Positions 26,167 through 37,277 of a DNA stretch of 64,000 nt are shown here, piece after piece (the stretch's first letter is position 1; the number at the start of each line of letters is the position of its first letter). The translations under genes were made by a program, and so were the position numbers. The notes beneath the pieces were generated by a model. That model saw only the letters and a list, made by a program, of their open reading frames with translations. It made no database searches and was not told the origin of the DNA. The stretch is taken from NCBI GenBank assembly GCA_030549495.1, contig JAUIRK010000926.1, positions 361,001 to 425,000 on the forward strand, written 5' to 3'. The stretch comes from Nectonema munidae (lineage: Eukaryota; Nematomorpha; Nectonematoida; Nectonematidae).

Positions 26167-29100
26167 GTATCATCATTTATTTTTTCAAATCTTTTGATCA
26201 TAGTAAATAATGGGAAGTTTGAGCTCTATCTATTTTTCTGTCGTCTCTTTGGTCGTGGCGGTGTTTTTTTGCTCTAAAATTATGATATAATTTACATTTT
26301 AGTTTCATCCTTTCCTGAGCTCATTTTTGTTGTTGAAAGGTGTATGCGTATACGCATGTGTATATACATTGCTCTAAAGCAGTTACGTATAATAATAAGA
26401 GGATAAGTCTACAAACTCGGGCTTATGTAATATAAGTGTGTTGTCAAATATTTATCAGTGTTAAAATTGATACTATGGCTTTCTTTCTAATTAGGTTTTA
26501 TTTTATAGGAACCCGAAACTAACAGATAAAATCTTTTTAACTTAGTTTATGTAAAAAAATAAGAAACACTTTTTTTCCTGCTCACTACAGTCTATTTATT
26601 TTCATGATCGTTGAAGTTCCCTAGTGGATTAATTTAGCTAGTTATAAAATGGGAAAAATATTTTAGCCTAAACGCCCCCACATTGTCAGGGAAGCATCAT
26701 AGTACTTTAATCAGTGTTAAACGCGCATTTTTTTTCAATATTAAAAAAATAATTTAATTTTTCTATTTTAAGGAAACAGTCCTACATTGGACAAATTCAA
26801 AATGTCTTCTTTGATAAATTCATATCCCATGGACGCAAAATCATTTGTGTTACGGAAAAAAATATCATCGCATCTTTAAATCTTCGAAATGGAGACATAG
26901 GTGAGTGATTAGGTCAATTTTTCATTCTCTCGATATGAGGGTTGCAAATTCGTACCGAAATTATCCTACCCCCACTCCGACTACAAGTTCCTACAAAAAT
27001 CCAGTCTATTCAAATATTTAAACCCAAATATTACTTTCGATTTCTTGAACTTATTTTTTTCATTTTTTTAGAAATCTGATTCTGGCTGCTAAATTTTATT
27101 TGATACTCCAATTCCCACAAAATAAATATATTTTTTTATTCTATGATTCGCACAAATCGAAAACTACCAACAATAAAATCCCACGACATTTTATCCAAAA
27201 ATTAAATTATGTTCCCTAAAATGGGTTGTATATTAAAATATATTTAGTTATAAATATAATTAATTAATTCCGCAATAAAATTTTTACAAAAATTGTTGTA
27301 AAATGGCATGGTTAATATTTTTCACTTTAAGTGCGCCCTTTTTAAACCTCAAATGCTTTCTTTTTCACTGAAAAGTGAGTCTTCATTTTTTAAAACTGTT
27401 TTCATAATTTGTTTTTCAAAATATAGAATTTGAGCTATAAATTTATCCAAAATTAAAGTTTATAAAATTTTTCGAAAACAGTACATGTTATCTTTTTTAT
27501 CAAAGTTAATGAGAAAAGGTAAACGAAGAAAGAGATTAAAGTGAAAATTTAAAAACGGTGATAACGCAGAAAACTTTATTTTAATAATAATGATTTGGAG
27601 TATACTTTTTTCCATTCATGGCCAAGTTTAGATTGAAAAACATGTATCTGTAAAAATAGTTTAAATCCAATATTGTAATTCTCTTTACTGCTTCTTTTAT
27701 AACTTCCTAGATATCATTCATTGTGTTGTCGTTAGACATCGTTTGCCCACATCTACTCTTAATTTTAGAAAAAACATTTCCAATGGGATTAAGCATGTAT
27801 GAGTAAGGAGAAAGGTATTGAAGCTTGACACGATTACTGTTTTGCATGATTTTTTTGTTGTTTTTTTACGGTTTGTGAATGGTCGCATTATCCATTATAA
27901 GCCAATGTAAGTTTCCATTTTTAGGTAGTTCTTGTAGAAGCTCCGCCAAAAACACCCGAAACTTTTCTGCATTTACAGCAGAGTTATACAATTTATAGTG
28001 AATGATTTTGTTATTTGATTGCTAACAGAGGGGGAGTTTTTTTAATTTTTGTGTTGGAATGACTGTTACAGCTTTTGTGCTTTTTCTGGACCTGGCATAT
28101 GCTCTTGTGAGATGATTGTTAAACCCAGATTCGTCAAGGAAGACATACAAGCCATGGTCTTTTGGGGCGTTACTTGCCATATGTAAAGCATATTCTTGCC
28201 TTAATGTGACACTTTTATCCGAATTCACAGCTTCAATTTCTTTAGTCGCCCTTTTTTTCAATGTTAATTTTATTTTCCTTACAAGCTGATAATGAATAGA
28301 AGTTGTACTAATTTCAAAATCAAATCTTGATTTGACTTTGTCTTTTATTTCTTGTAGAGTCAGTGTTTAGCAATCTTCTATAGTTTTTCCAATAAACAGT
28401 AACTTTTCATCATCAAAAGAGGTTGTTTTGTGTCCTACATGCTTTCTAACTACATCATTTTCTTTGTACCTGTAAATTATTGATTTTGCTGTTGAATATT
28501 TTAAAACAGTATATTCGCAGCATCTTTAATACTGAAATTATTTTCGATAACTAAATCCACAAGCTTTTCTTTTTTTTCGAACGAAACTTTTTCAGGCATT
28601 CTGACTGGTTGAAGTTAAAGTTAAAAAGAGAAGAGGAAAAAAGAAAGAATTGGAGACGTATTGTGAAAAACGTTTAATTTGAAAAACAAATAGTACTCAA
28701 ATGACAAAATGAAGCTTGCAGAATACGCAAGTCCTTTTATACTCTCTGTCAGAGAACCAATACGAATGCACTTGATTTCTTCAATTTTTTCATTTTGAAG
28801 TATTTTTGTGCTTGTTTTTAAACTTTGAAGTACATTTATGACTAAATTTTTGCTTTTTTTGATACGTTTTTTGTTCAGTGTTTATGAACTGCTTCCACTT
28901 TAAGTGATCTTTTTATTTTTTTAACGTTTTAAGCAAAATTTATGATTTCAGTAAAAAAAGTAACAAAAACAAAGCAAAAAATAAAATAAGCAGATTTTTC
29001 AAAGTTAGACTTTATGTTTAAATATTTTTCCGTGATAATAGATATAATGAATACCTAGACATCCTAATTAACACAATAGAAAGTTTTTTTCTGAAAGACA

Positions 29101-32100
29101 AGAACATGAATCGAAGTGTTAGGGAGTGTTTGGAAAAAAACAAAAAAATTTAACCTGAAAAAAAACCTTGACAAGAATTAAAGAATCTTGGTTTGTCTGA
29201 ATTTATAGAGATACATGTTTTTTAATCTCAACTTGCCCATGAATGGAATGAAGTACGATCTAAATCATTATTATTTTCCGCGTTATCAACGTTTTTAAAA
29301 TTTCATTTTACTTAAAGTGAAAAAAGGCGCACTTAAAGTGAAAAAGGGCTCACTTAAAGTGAAAAAGGGCGGAATTAAAGTAAAAAGGGGTGCGGTTAAA
29401 GTGAAAAAGGACGAATTTAAAGTGAAAAAGACTCTAACTAAACGTAGCACTTCTGGCCTTCCTAAGTTTGATTCTTGTTCCTTAGTTTATCCTTCCCTTC
29501 TTGTAGTAAATAATGAGACAGCTTTGAAGTATATATCTCAACAGGACCTCTATTATTTTGCTTTCAAATTTGCTATCAGCTTGTAGTCTGTACTTCATTT
29601 CTCTAATTTTGCTCTTCCTTCTAAACTGATTCTTCCTTGTTAGCTCTACTTTCATGAGAAATTCATTTTGTGCAATTTATGTTCGAAAAAACTTTTTTCA
29701 GAGATTTATCTAGCTCAGAATTTAAGCGATTTTTGAGCTATTTTATAAGAGAATCTCTTTGTTGATATTGACCTTTTTAATCAATATCACGTGTTGTTGT
29801 ATCAGGTGATATGAACAGATAACACTGGACATTTGCTAACCAATCCTTTTTCAAAGTTCGTGTTCTTCATAAAATCATTCATAATCCTCTTTTTTCAATT
29901 AGAAAAAGCTTCCCATCTTTATCATCCTAAAGGCTCTCTCTTTCACACCGAAGTAAAAAATTGGTCAAATTCGATACACATTTATATAATTTTTTTGAAA
30001 ATAACTCTATCTTCCAACATTGTTATCTGTCATAGTTATGGTAATTAAATTAGCTGTTAAGATAATGGTTTAAAGATTTTTGATTCACAAGGGAGGAGCT
30101 TCTTCACGGTCAAGATCTTTTTTGAAAATCTCAATACTAGATTATTACGGTATCCGGTAATTTCATCGTGGTGCAATTCATCGTTGGTATTTTCATCGTT
30201 TCATCGTATAGTGATTACATCGCGAGATTTATGGATTAACCATTTCTTCCTTGCGGTTTCACAAGATAATCCCACAAATTGCGTATATAATTATGCATAC
30301 ATTTTTATAAAATTACTAACTTTATACTACATATTTATTTGTATCTTCATACCTCAAAATGTCTTTAAGTGCAGGAAAAGCAGCTTTAATACAGACTTAT
30401 CGTCATTGTCTCTAACTTCCTTTACTTCTTTTCAAATTCTGTGTATATAAAAATATCTTTTCATAGCATATTTTTTTTATATAATAAAACTAAAAAATAA
30501 TTTAAATGTTCGTAATAAACTTAAAAAAATTATAAAGAGATACAAAAAAAAACATTGAGCGTGTCCGTCAAGCATAAAATTTTAGTATGACGATGTAATC
30601 ACTGTACGATGAAAATACTTGACGATGAAAATACCGACGATGTATTGAATCACGATGAATTTACTATGCGATGAAATTACCATTGAAAAAAGTTCATTGA
30701 AAAAAGGTGCATCTTCCTTGTAGACAAGTTACATACTTGTTTCTTAAAACTATATAGCTCCTCAAAGGACTACTATATTGACAATATAAAAGCATTTTAT
30801 TAAACGAGTTGCCATTTCACTTTTCTTATGATCACGCGTTCTCATTTCAATTTCAATCTGCATTCAGTTCCCTTACTATTCTCTCATAAAGAAGTAAAGT
30901 AAGAAGTATAAATATGGGCGATATTGTACTAAAAAGTTATTTTAAATTTGAAGGATTATTCATAATTTTGCCCTCAATTAAAATTTTCATTGTGATTTTC
31001 AATCAAAACGAGTTTTTCGAGAAAATTCTCTTTTTTTCACAATTGAATTTTTGTCAATGTCAAACTTGATTGATTTCCACGCATTCTTGCACCCTAATTG
31101 CGAAAACTAAGTTCTGAAATAAATTGAGCATAGCAACAGAAAATATGAAAGTATGTTTATGAGATAATGTTCAGGCATACATCACCATTTCTTTTTAAAC
31201 TTTGACACATTTTTTCACAGTAATGGATAAATCTGGGCCAAGAAATGGTATCAGGACGGTCAAATTAGTTTGAAAAATCTTTTATTAAAAATGTGAATAA
31301 ATGTTTTTGAAGAAAATTTTCAGGCCAAGCTAACAAATTTGTTTGCCATATTGACATTCTAATTACGAAAACTGAGTCCAAAAATGAAATCATCATGGTG
31401 ATCTAGTATAAAAAATATTTTATATTGAAGATATAAGTGATATTCTACGAAATATATTTAGTCGTCGTCAATCACACACATGATTCACATTTTCACACTC
31501 ACAATGCACTTTTTAAGTTTCTATTTGCAGTCGGAGGCCGATTTTCGTAAGTACCCGCAGTCGGAATCGGAAATTTTTCTTTCGATTCCTCAGATCTGAT
31601 GCTTTTGTTTATTCTTTTGATTTTTGAGTAGCAATAATGTTGACAGATAAGATTAATTTATCAACAGTATTTTCACTAAACTGGTCATTTTTCTTTGTCC
31701 AATCAATGACCGGTTTGGAGAGGTTTCACTGTATTTATCAATGAACATTTAGTTTTCTATATAATTTAATAGATAAAAAGCCAAAACCAACTTTACTTTC
31801 ACATTTAAAATGTCATCTCTTTATCAAATTTAATATTTAGTTTGGAGACAATTTTTGGAGAGGGGGAATTTGGGCAAAATTGACTTTAGTCATCTTGATG
31901 ATCAAGGTATGATTTTTCATTTAAATCTATTTTTTTTTCTTTAACCCCATTTAAGCCAAATGTTTCTTTAATTAATTTAAATTTCCAAAATCATCCTCTT
32001 ATTACGGGCATTAATAGGTTAAACTTTGTTATTGAACGAAATTTGAATTGTTTTCTTCACAGTCTTGATAACGGTTTCTGGACAGGCAAGTTTCATCAGA

Positions 32101-35100
32101 ACATGGAATCACTTGACCGGAGCTCTCCTCACTGAATTCCCTCTTTTAGATAATTCGCCATCTGTGTAAGTTTGTTTCTATGATTTCTTATTATTTATTT
32201 CAGTATCCTCATTTTTAGAATTCACAATATCCTATATGACTCCAAGAAAAGTAAAGATCTAACATTTTATACTATTTTCGTTTTTATGGAAATGTGCCCA
32301 TAATGCCCCCTCAACCGCTCTTATTTTTTTTATCAAATCTGCATGTATAATTAACCACTCTGTCCTTTATTTTTGGCTCCTCTGATCACACATTTTGCTC
32401 CCCTCTGATGTTTTCCACCTAATAGCTGTCCCATAATATATACATTTATTTATTGGCTCTTAAGGTCCACGTGGGAATAAAGTATATATCTCTTGGAGAA
32501 TAAGGTCGATATTAACATTTATTTATTTTAGAAGAAAAACGAGCTACTTAACAAATGAACTAACTGAAGGACGACCAGAATAATCAGACGATAGCTAATG
32601 TAAAGCAGAAGATTTGTATTAACCCATTAAGTCCTATAGAAATCAGACGATATTTAAAAAAACGCAGACGATTTATATTCAAAGTCATTGAAAAAAGCAG
32701 ACGAAGGTGAAATTACTTATGTTCCCAAATGGAAACATTGGGACTTAATGGGTTAAAGAGCATTGATAAAAGCAGACGATATTTTTTGTAAAGCCGACAT
32801 ATGTCGACTGTGGTCGATAACCGGCTAAGAGCCAATAAATAAATGTATATATTAGGGAGCAGTTGTCCATCAGGCAATTATTCTAGGGGACAGTATGTCT
32901 GGGGAGCTCATCTTTCCTAACATCTTTCATTTTATTCTGAATACTAATGCTAAGAACCAGTAAGATATAAATGATTGTATTTATGAATCCGCATTTAGTT
33001 TTCTTTATAATTTAATAGATAAAAAGCAAAAACCAACTTTGCATTTATATTTTTAAATTTCATCATCTCTTTATCAAATTTGATATTTAATTTGGAGGCA
33101 ATTGTTAAAACCTTTTAACTTATTATTTTTATCTAATGCAATTACAGTAGCATTATTTAAAATTAACATTTTGAAATTATTGAGGGAAGGGCTAGAGCAG
33201 TGGTTTCCAACCTTTTTTAGTTTGCGGCACCCTTGGCGAGCCTTTTAAAAATTCCTGGCACCCTTTGAGTAAAAACTTATTTAAAATTTACATAGTTTTT
33301 TTATTATAATTTTTTATTTCTACATCTGCATTGATGCAACAATACCTTGTACAGTGATGATATAAAAAAATTTATACTGATTCTGCTATCACAGAAAATA
33401 TAATAATACAAATATGTAATGTTAAGTTTTGGACGTTTTAAAATAAGAATTATTCTAAAAAAAGAAAAAGTAGAAGCATAAATTTTTCTGATAATTAAAA
33501 ATAAAGCTTGACTAAAAGTTAAAAGCAATTATATAAATTTAATATGTTAATTAGACAATAAAAGCAGAAAGAATGAAATTAATACAATTTTTACCCTGAA
33601 TTTTGGCGGCACCCTTAAAAAATCTTACGGCACCCTTTACTGCCGCGGCACCCCGGTTGGGAATCACTGGGTTAGAGGGTTATCTTTTCATTTTAAGTAC
33701 GCACTTGTTTAAGGAAAAATATTATCTTTTAGAATTTTACTCATCATATTTAAAAAGCTATACTATATGAAACTGCCAAGTTAATGTCGGGACGTGCATC
33801 TTAGATTTGCACTCATAATTAGAAATAGTCTTACTAAAACAGGGAGGCGCACCTTTGTTTTGCACATTCAAATTAAATGCTTGCTTAAAAAAGTAAAAAC
33901 ATTTATTTTTATGAATTTTCAGATTTTATCATGCTTTTTTTTTAAAATGTAGAATTTCTGGTCATTCTAAAGAATAACATGTTACTTGGCTATCACATAT
34001 CTTTTGAAATCAATGAAGTGTTTTCTGAAAATATTCATCTATTTTCAACAAATGGGTATACTTTATTTTGCTCTATGTAAATGCTTTTTAACTAGATCAA
34101 TTTTGGGATGATTTCAAGCATCAGCTTTGTTATGAACACAATTACTACAACCATTTTCCACTGAGCATCATCATTCCCATCGTCATTAGCAATTCCATCC
34201 CAGGTTCTTGGACAATTCTTTGAAAATATTTTTCGAAATTAAAACTGCCAAAAACAATTTTTCGAAATGTCATCTTGGTGAAAATATTTAAAAAAGATTC
34301 TTAAAAATAAAACAAAACTTGTTAATTAATTAATTAACTAACAAATAAACTAATTAAAAATAAATTAATTTTTTCCGATAATTGTCCTTTTGGCGATTTG
34401 TTTTTCTTTGAATTGTTATTTGATGAAATGTTTGGTCACCTTCATCATCATTTAACATCACTTTACTGCCAACCTATCTTTTATTCTTTAAGCAAATCCA
34501 CCATTCTTAATTTTATCATTATCATCAATCCAAATACATTATCATTGATGGCAACATCATCATTAAGTTTCATCAATATCATACCTTTAATATAACATTA
34601 TCCACAACCTCATTCTCTTGGTCGGTATACCACGACGTTTCAATTGCTACTATATTTTAGGAAATCTCGCGTAATCGCAACCAAGATCGTCCAGGGTGAG
34701 CTCTACTTCTTAATTCTACTTGACGGTGCCTATTTCGAAATCTACAAACTCACAGTGACATCACTAGCAAGAAACTCTGCTTCCTCCGAAGCCACTTATT
34801 CCTTTAAACAAATCAGCCAAGAGAGTTCAAGCCCTGATTTCCAAAGCCTAAATCACGAAGCATTGGAGTGTTTATTCTTAAATCATCACTACTTGAATTT
34901 CATTTGTTATGATGCTTCTGCCTCAACCGTTCACCTCTTTTCTTCTATTTCATCAAAAATAAGTTTGATTGACAGCTTGTCACTTAAGTCAATAATTTCA
35001 CTGCCGATATCCGAATCTCTATTTGATCGGAAGAATTTCACAAAGTTAAAGTATATTAACGATGAATACTTCGTTCTTCACACGAACAACCATTTCTTCT

Positions 35101-37277
35101 TATTTGAGTCCAAAACTACAGCAGGAGGATTCCGCATAATTCTTAAATATTCAAATGTATCTTCTTTTGATGCTAAGGAATTTGAGAATAAAGCATATAT
35201 GACGCTTTTCACGTCAAACGAATCCTCAAGTAAGGAGTACAAGATTTTGACATTCCTGCTACCTACTTCAAACGCGTCTACGTTAGAATTGCTTCACGAT
35301 TCTCTTTTGACTCTTACTAGTCATACTGGCAGTGTTGTTTCCCATAAAATGACCCTTTTTCGCATTAGACAAAACTCGGAATCAAACGTCCACACTCTCT
35401 TCATTTTTTCCACTTCAGATGCCGCCATTCACGCTGCCAAAACTTCGGTAAGGCACCAAAACGATGTGGCTCAGACAACTGAGATTCATTGGTCGCGGGA
35501 AGAAGCTCTTGCGTACGTTGAACAAGTGTCCTTCATGGATTTGCCGATGTCGACAAATCAAGCGCGTTACGAAGATGAATTTGCAGGCGTAGATTCATCG
35601 ATTATTTTCAGCTTTTTTCAGCGCATCAAAACACAAATTTCTCAATTGATTTCCCTCCTTTCCCAAATTTATTCGATGTTCATTTCCTATTCACGAGATT
35701 TTTTAAAAGGAAATCTGGATTTGAATGGTGCATTTTCTCATGCCGACAGTTCTCTTTTAGAAGAGAGTATTCAAAGGGATGATAAAAATTTGCAAAAATT
35801 AATCATACTGACAACATCTGTCGGCAAAGTTTTTACACTGACCACTTTTCGTGGTAAAATAAAGTCTGCATTCTTTCTATCCAATCAAATCCCGTCCGTT
35901 AAAACGCATCAAAATCTGTACGCTTTTAGAAATAACTTGTTGTACGTGATGCGCGCCACATCTCATCACAACTTTTCGCCACGTGCTCTACTTGTACTTA
36001 TCAAAAATGAGCATGCATCCTTAACTTCGAATCTTTTTGTTGATTTTAATCCAATCAGCTGCAGCCTTAATTCCTTTTCTTTTAGCGATGAAGATATCGT
36101 TCAGATTTATCAATTGCCTCTACTTTCCTCAAACAGTCACGATTTTATTAAACCTGTCATTTACCTAACTTCAACCAATGAAGTAAAGGTATATCCTCAG
36201 TCATCTTCATCCTCACGATCTTTGGATAACATTTACTTCTTTACCAAAACTTTTTTGAAAAACTCTCTCTTCATCTCTGGCTACCGCTTCAAAAACTCTT
36301 CAGTGAAGGAAGAAGATGGCAAGCATCTAAATGGACGCCAAGAAGTTTCACATGTTTGGCAGGTTGAACTCTGCAACACCTGTGTCCAAAGTGAAACTTC
36401 TGTTTCCACCTTTTCAAAGCACATTCATCACATTGCCTTGCTTGGCAGGGTGATGAGTGATAGAAGTGTTGTTTACAAGTATCTTCACCCAAACTTACTC
36501 GTTGTAGCTGTTTGCCAAGCGAAGACAGAGTCCATTTCCTTGTATTTGTTAGACGCAATCACAGGCACCATCTTGCATAGCGTGTTTCACAGGAAAGCGC
36601 TTGGACCATTTAATCTCGTTCACTACGAACACGTTCTTGTGTATGTGTACTGGAACAGTAAGTTTCGACGACAAGAAATCGTCTCTCTGCACTTGTACTC
36701 GTTCAAGCCTTTGCCGAAAAATGTGCCCTTTTCTTCGCATTCCTCACTTTGCACTTCATCCAAAAGCTTTTACGTCGAAACGAAAGCATACGTCTTTCCG
36801 CATAAAATATCTCACTTATCCATCTCTGAAACAAAATACGCAGTTTCCAAGAAAAATTTACTTCTAGCTTTTCCCTATTCTGGAATATATCAAGTGAGTG
36901 AAGAGAGCATTGATCCTTTACTTCCTCACGCTTTTCAAAAGTCTGCTGCTGGGGGTGTTGTTATTCCGGCGCAACAACCAGGTGTTTACATTCCTGAAAT
37001 CGGCATCACTGCACTAAACTTCGTCAACGAAAGTGTTCACCATGTCAAACAGATTCATTCAACGTATACCGCCCTTGAATCCACCTCTCTAATTTTCGCC
37101 CACGGCATAGACTTGTACTTCAACCGAATTCTCACGTCTGGTTCTTTTGATACACTCCACAGCAACTTTGATCATCGCATCATCCTCATTGTCCTCGTCG
37201 CCATAATAATTTTGACTCTCTTCGTTAAGCGCATATCCGATAGAAAAGAGTTATTTGCTCTGTGGAAACAAGAATAA
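26048..37277 (+). CDS. EMC1: ER membrane protein complex subunit 1 (EMC1), 5 exons
   Basis: EMC1 is the large lumenal and membrane-anchored subunit of the EMC, which inserts tail-anchored and multipass proteins into the ER membrane. Exons 26048-26166, 26773-26900, 31841-31906, 32063-32165 and 34661-37277 join in phase (2,1,1,2) to give 3033 nt, 1010 residues (human about 993). Residues 1-29 look like a signal peptide ending FVFA. Next is YEDQVGKFDW-KQSYIGQ, nearly identical to the family's mature N-terminus, then TEKNIIASLNLRNGDI and W40 (split codon). The N-terminal PQQ-type beta-propeller includes VLITVSGQASFIRTW. Near the C-terminus are GRVMSDRSVVYKYLHPNLL and LLDAITGTILHS (DUF1620), then a membrane helix at about 977-995 and a basic cytosolic end. 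I recognised the family from memory. The start is the first ATG after an in-frame stop at 26018. Confidence 0.95.
26773..26900 (+). CDS. EMC1: EMC1 exon 2
   Basis: Acceptor TTTTAAG, donor GTGAGT, ends phase 1. It encodes KQSYIGQIQNVFFDKF through LRNGDI, the first propeller strands. Confidence 0.93.
27690..28604 (-). pseudogene. DDE_3 (Tc1/IS630-like) transposase, broken
   Basis: On the minus strand it starts MPEKVSFEKKEKLVDLVIEN (helix-turn-helix start). Further on are YVFLDESGFNNH...RAYARSRK (second catalytic Asp region), HWLIMDNATIHKP (third) and YLSPYSYMLNPIGNVFSKIK (family: PPYSPxLNPIExxFSxIK). The order and spacing are those of a DDE_3 transposase of about 300 residues. Several frame changes and stops make it non-functional. 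Confidence 0.8.
29312..29437 (+). repeat. 21-bp tandem array (6 units)
   Basis: Units of the form TTAAAGTGAAAAAGGGCGCAC repeat about six times with changes mainly in the last 6-7 bases. It gives a spurious KVKKG-repeat frame. It is an expansion of the transposon's terminal repeat. Confidence 0.9.
30156..30680. mobile_element. 525-bp element with inverted ends built from CATCG iterations
   Basis: The left end (30156-30222) holds GGTAATTTCATCGTGG followed by repeated ATTTTCATCG-type units and TATAGTGATTACATCG. The right end (30588-30680) carries the inverse: ACGATGTAATCACTG, then CGATGAAAATAC repeats, ending CGATGAAATTACC. The interior has no transposase. No clear target duplication was found. 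Confidence 0.65.
31841..31906 (+). CDS. EMC1: EMC1 exon 3 (66 nt)
   Basis: Acceptor TTTAATATTTAG, donor GTATGA. It encodes WRQFLERGNLGKIDFSHLDD, which aligns with the family's LWRHVDKGTAEG...LLHGQD segment. Too short to be found by ORF length. Confidence 0.9.
32063..32165 (+). CDS. EMC1: EMC1 exon 4 (103 nt)
   Basis: Acceptor TTTTCTTCACAG, donor GTAAGT, ends phase 2. It encodes LITVSGQASFIRTWNHLTG and so on, matching ITVSNGGRIMRSWETNIGG of vertebrate EMC1. Confidence 0.92.
32564..32825 (+). mobile_element. piggyBac-type MITE, CCGG subfamily, interrupted
   Basis: It shows GGACGACCAGAATAATCAGACG at the left and GACTGTGGTCGATAACCGG at the right, colinear with 41342-41459. A TTAA inside it (32619-32622) was the target of the 130-bp MITE. 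Confidence 0.7.
32623..32752 (+). mobile_element. piggyBac-type MITE, CCCATT subfamily, 130 bp
   Basis: It is flanked by TTAA on both sides (32619-32622, 32753-32756). Inverted ends are CCCATTAAGTCC and GGACTTAATGGG. The interior has three CAGACGA words. It has the same length as, and opposite orientation to, the copy at 54143-54272. Confidence 0.85.
33198..33669. mobile_element. non-autonomous hAT element
   Basis: Termini are CAGTGGTTTCCAACCTTTTT and CCCCGGTTGGGAATCACTG, with subterminal GCGGCACCC words at both ends. The 8-bp duplications GGCTAGAG and GGTTAGAG differ by one base. No transposase. Confidence 0.88.
34661..37277 (+). CDS. EMC1: EMC1 exon 5 (terminal, 2617 nt)
   Basis: The acceptor is CTATATTTTAG. 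A single uninterrupted frame of 871 codons carries most of the propeller region, the DUF1620 domain and the C-terminal anchor. Apparent codons before 34661 are intron. Confidence 0.95.

Larger units (their letters stand above)
27318..29437 (-). mobile_element. Tc1/mariner/IS630-like transposon with iterated termini
   Basis: The left end TTTTTCACTTTAAGTGCGCC is inversely repeated at 29312-29332 (TTAAAGTGAAAAAAGGCGCAC), and a decayed transposase lies between. At the right end the terminal unit is repeated about six times. A second partial unit (TTTTTCACTGAAAAGTGAG) lies inside the left end at 27360. The exact outer boundaries and the TA duplication are uncertain. Confidence 0.75.
26901..31840. 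other. EMC1 intron 2 (4.9 kb)
   Basis: GT/AG intron containing a Tc1/mariner-like element and a CATCG-iterated element (separate entries). The rest is AT-rich. Confidence 0.8.
32424..32865. repeat. outer inverted repeat around nested MITEs
   Basis: Arms of about 39 bp (32424-32462 and 32827-32865) share TAAGAGCCAATAAATAAATG and TATATATTA with few mismatches. They enclose a MITE of the CAGACGA group, which itself holds a second MITE. Confidence 0.65.

Noticed and set aside
26211-26290. MGSLSSIYFSVVSLVVAVFF, a signal-peptide-like start near EMC1
   Set aside because: The exon at 26048-26166 encodes the family's YEDQVGKFDW and splices in phase to exon 2. The 26211 frame stops without a usable donor.
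29317-29586. KVKKG-repeat protein
   Set aside because: It is the 21-bp array of the transposon end read through.
34644-34660. start of EMC1 at 34644
   Set aside because: These bases are intron. The true acceptor is CTATATTTTAG with the exon starting at 34661, and earlier exons supply the N-terminus.
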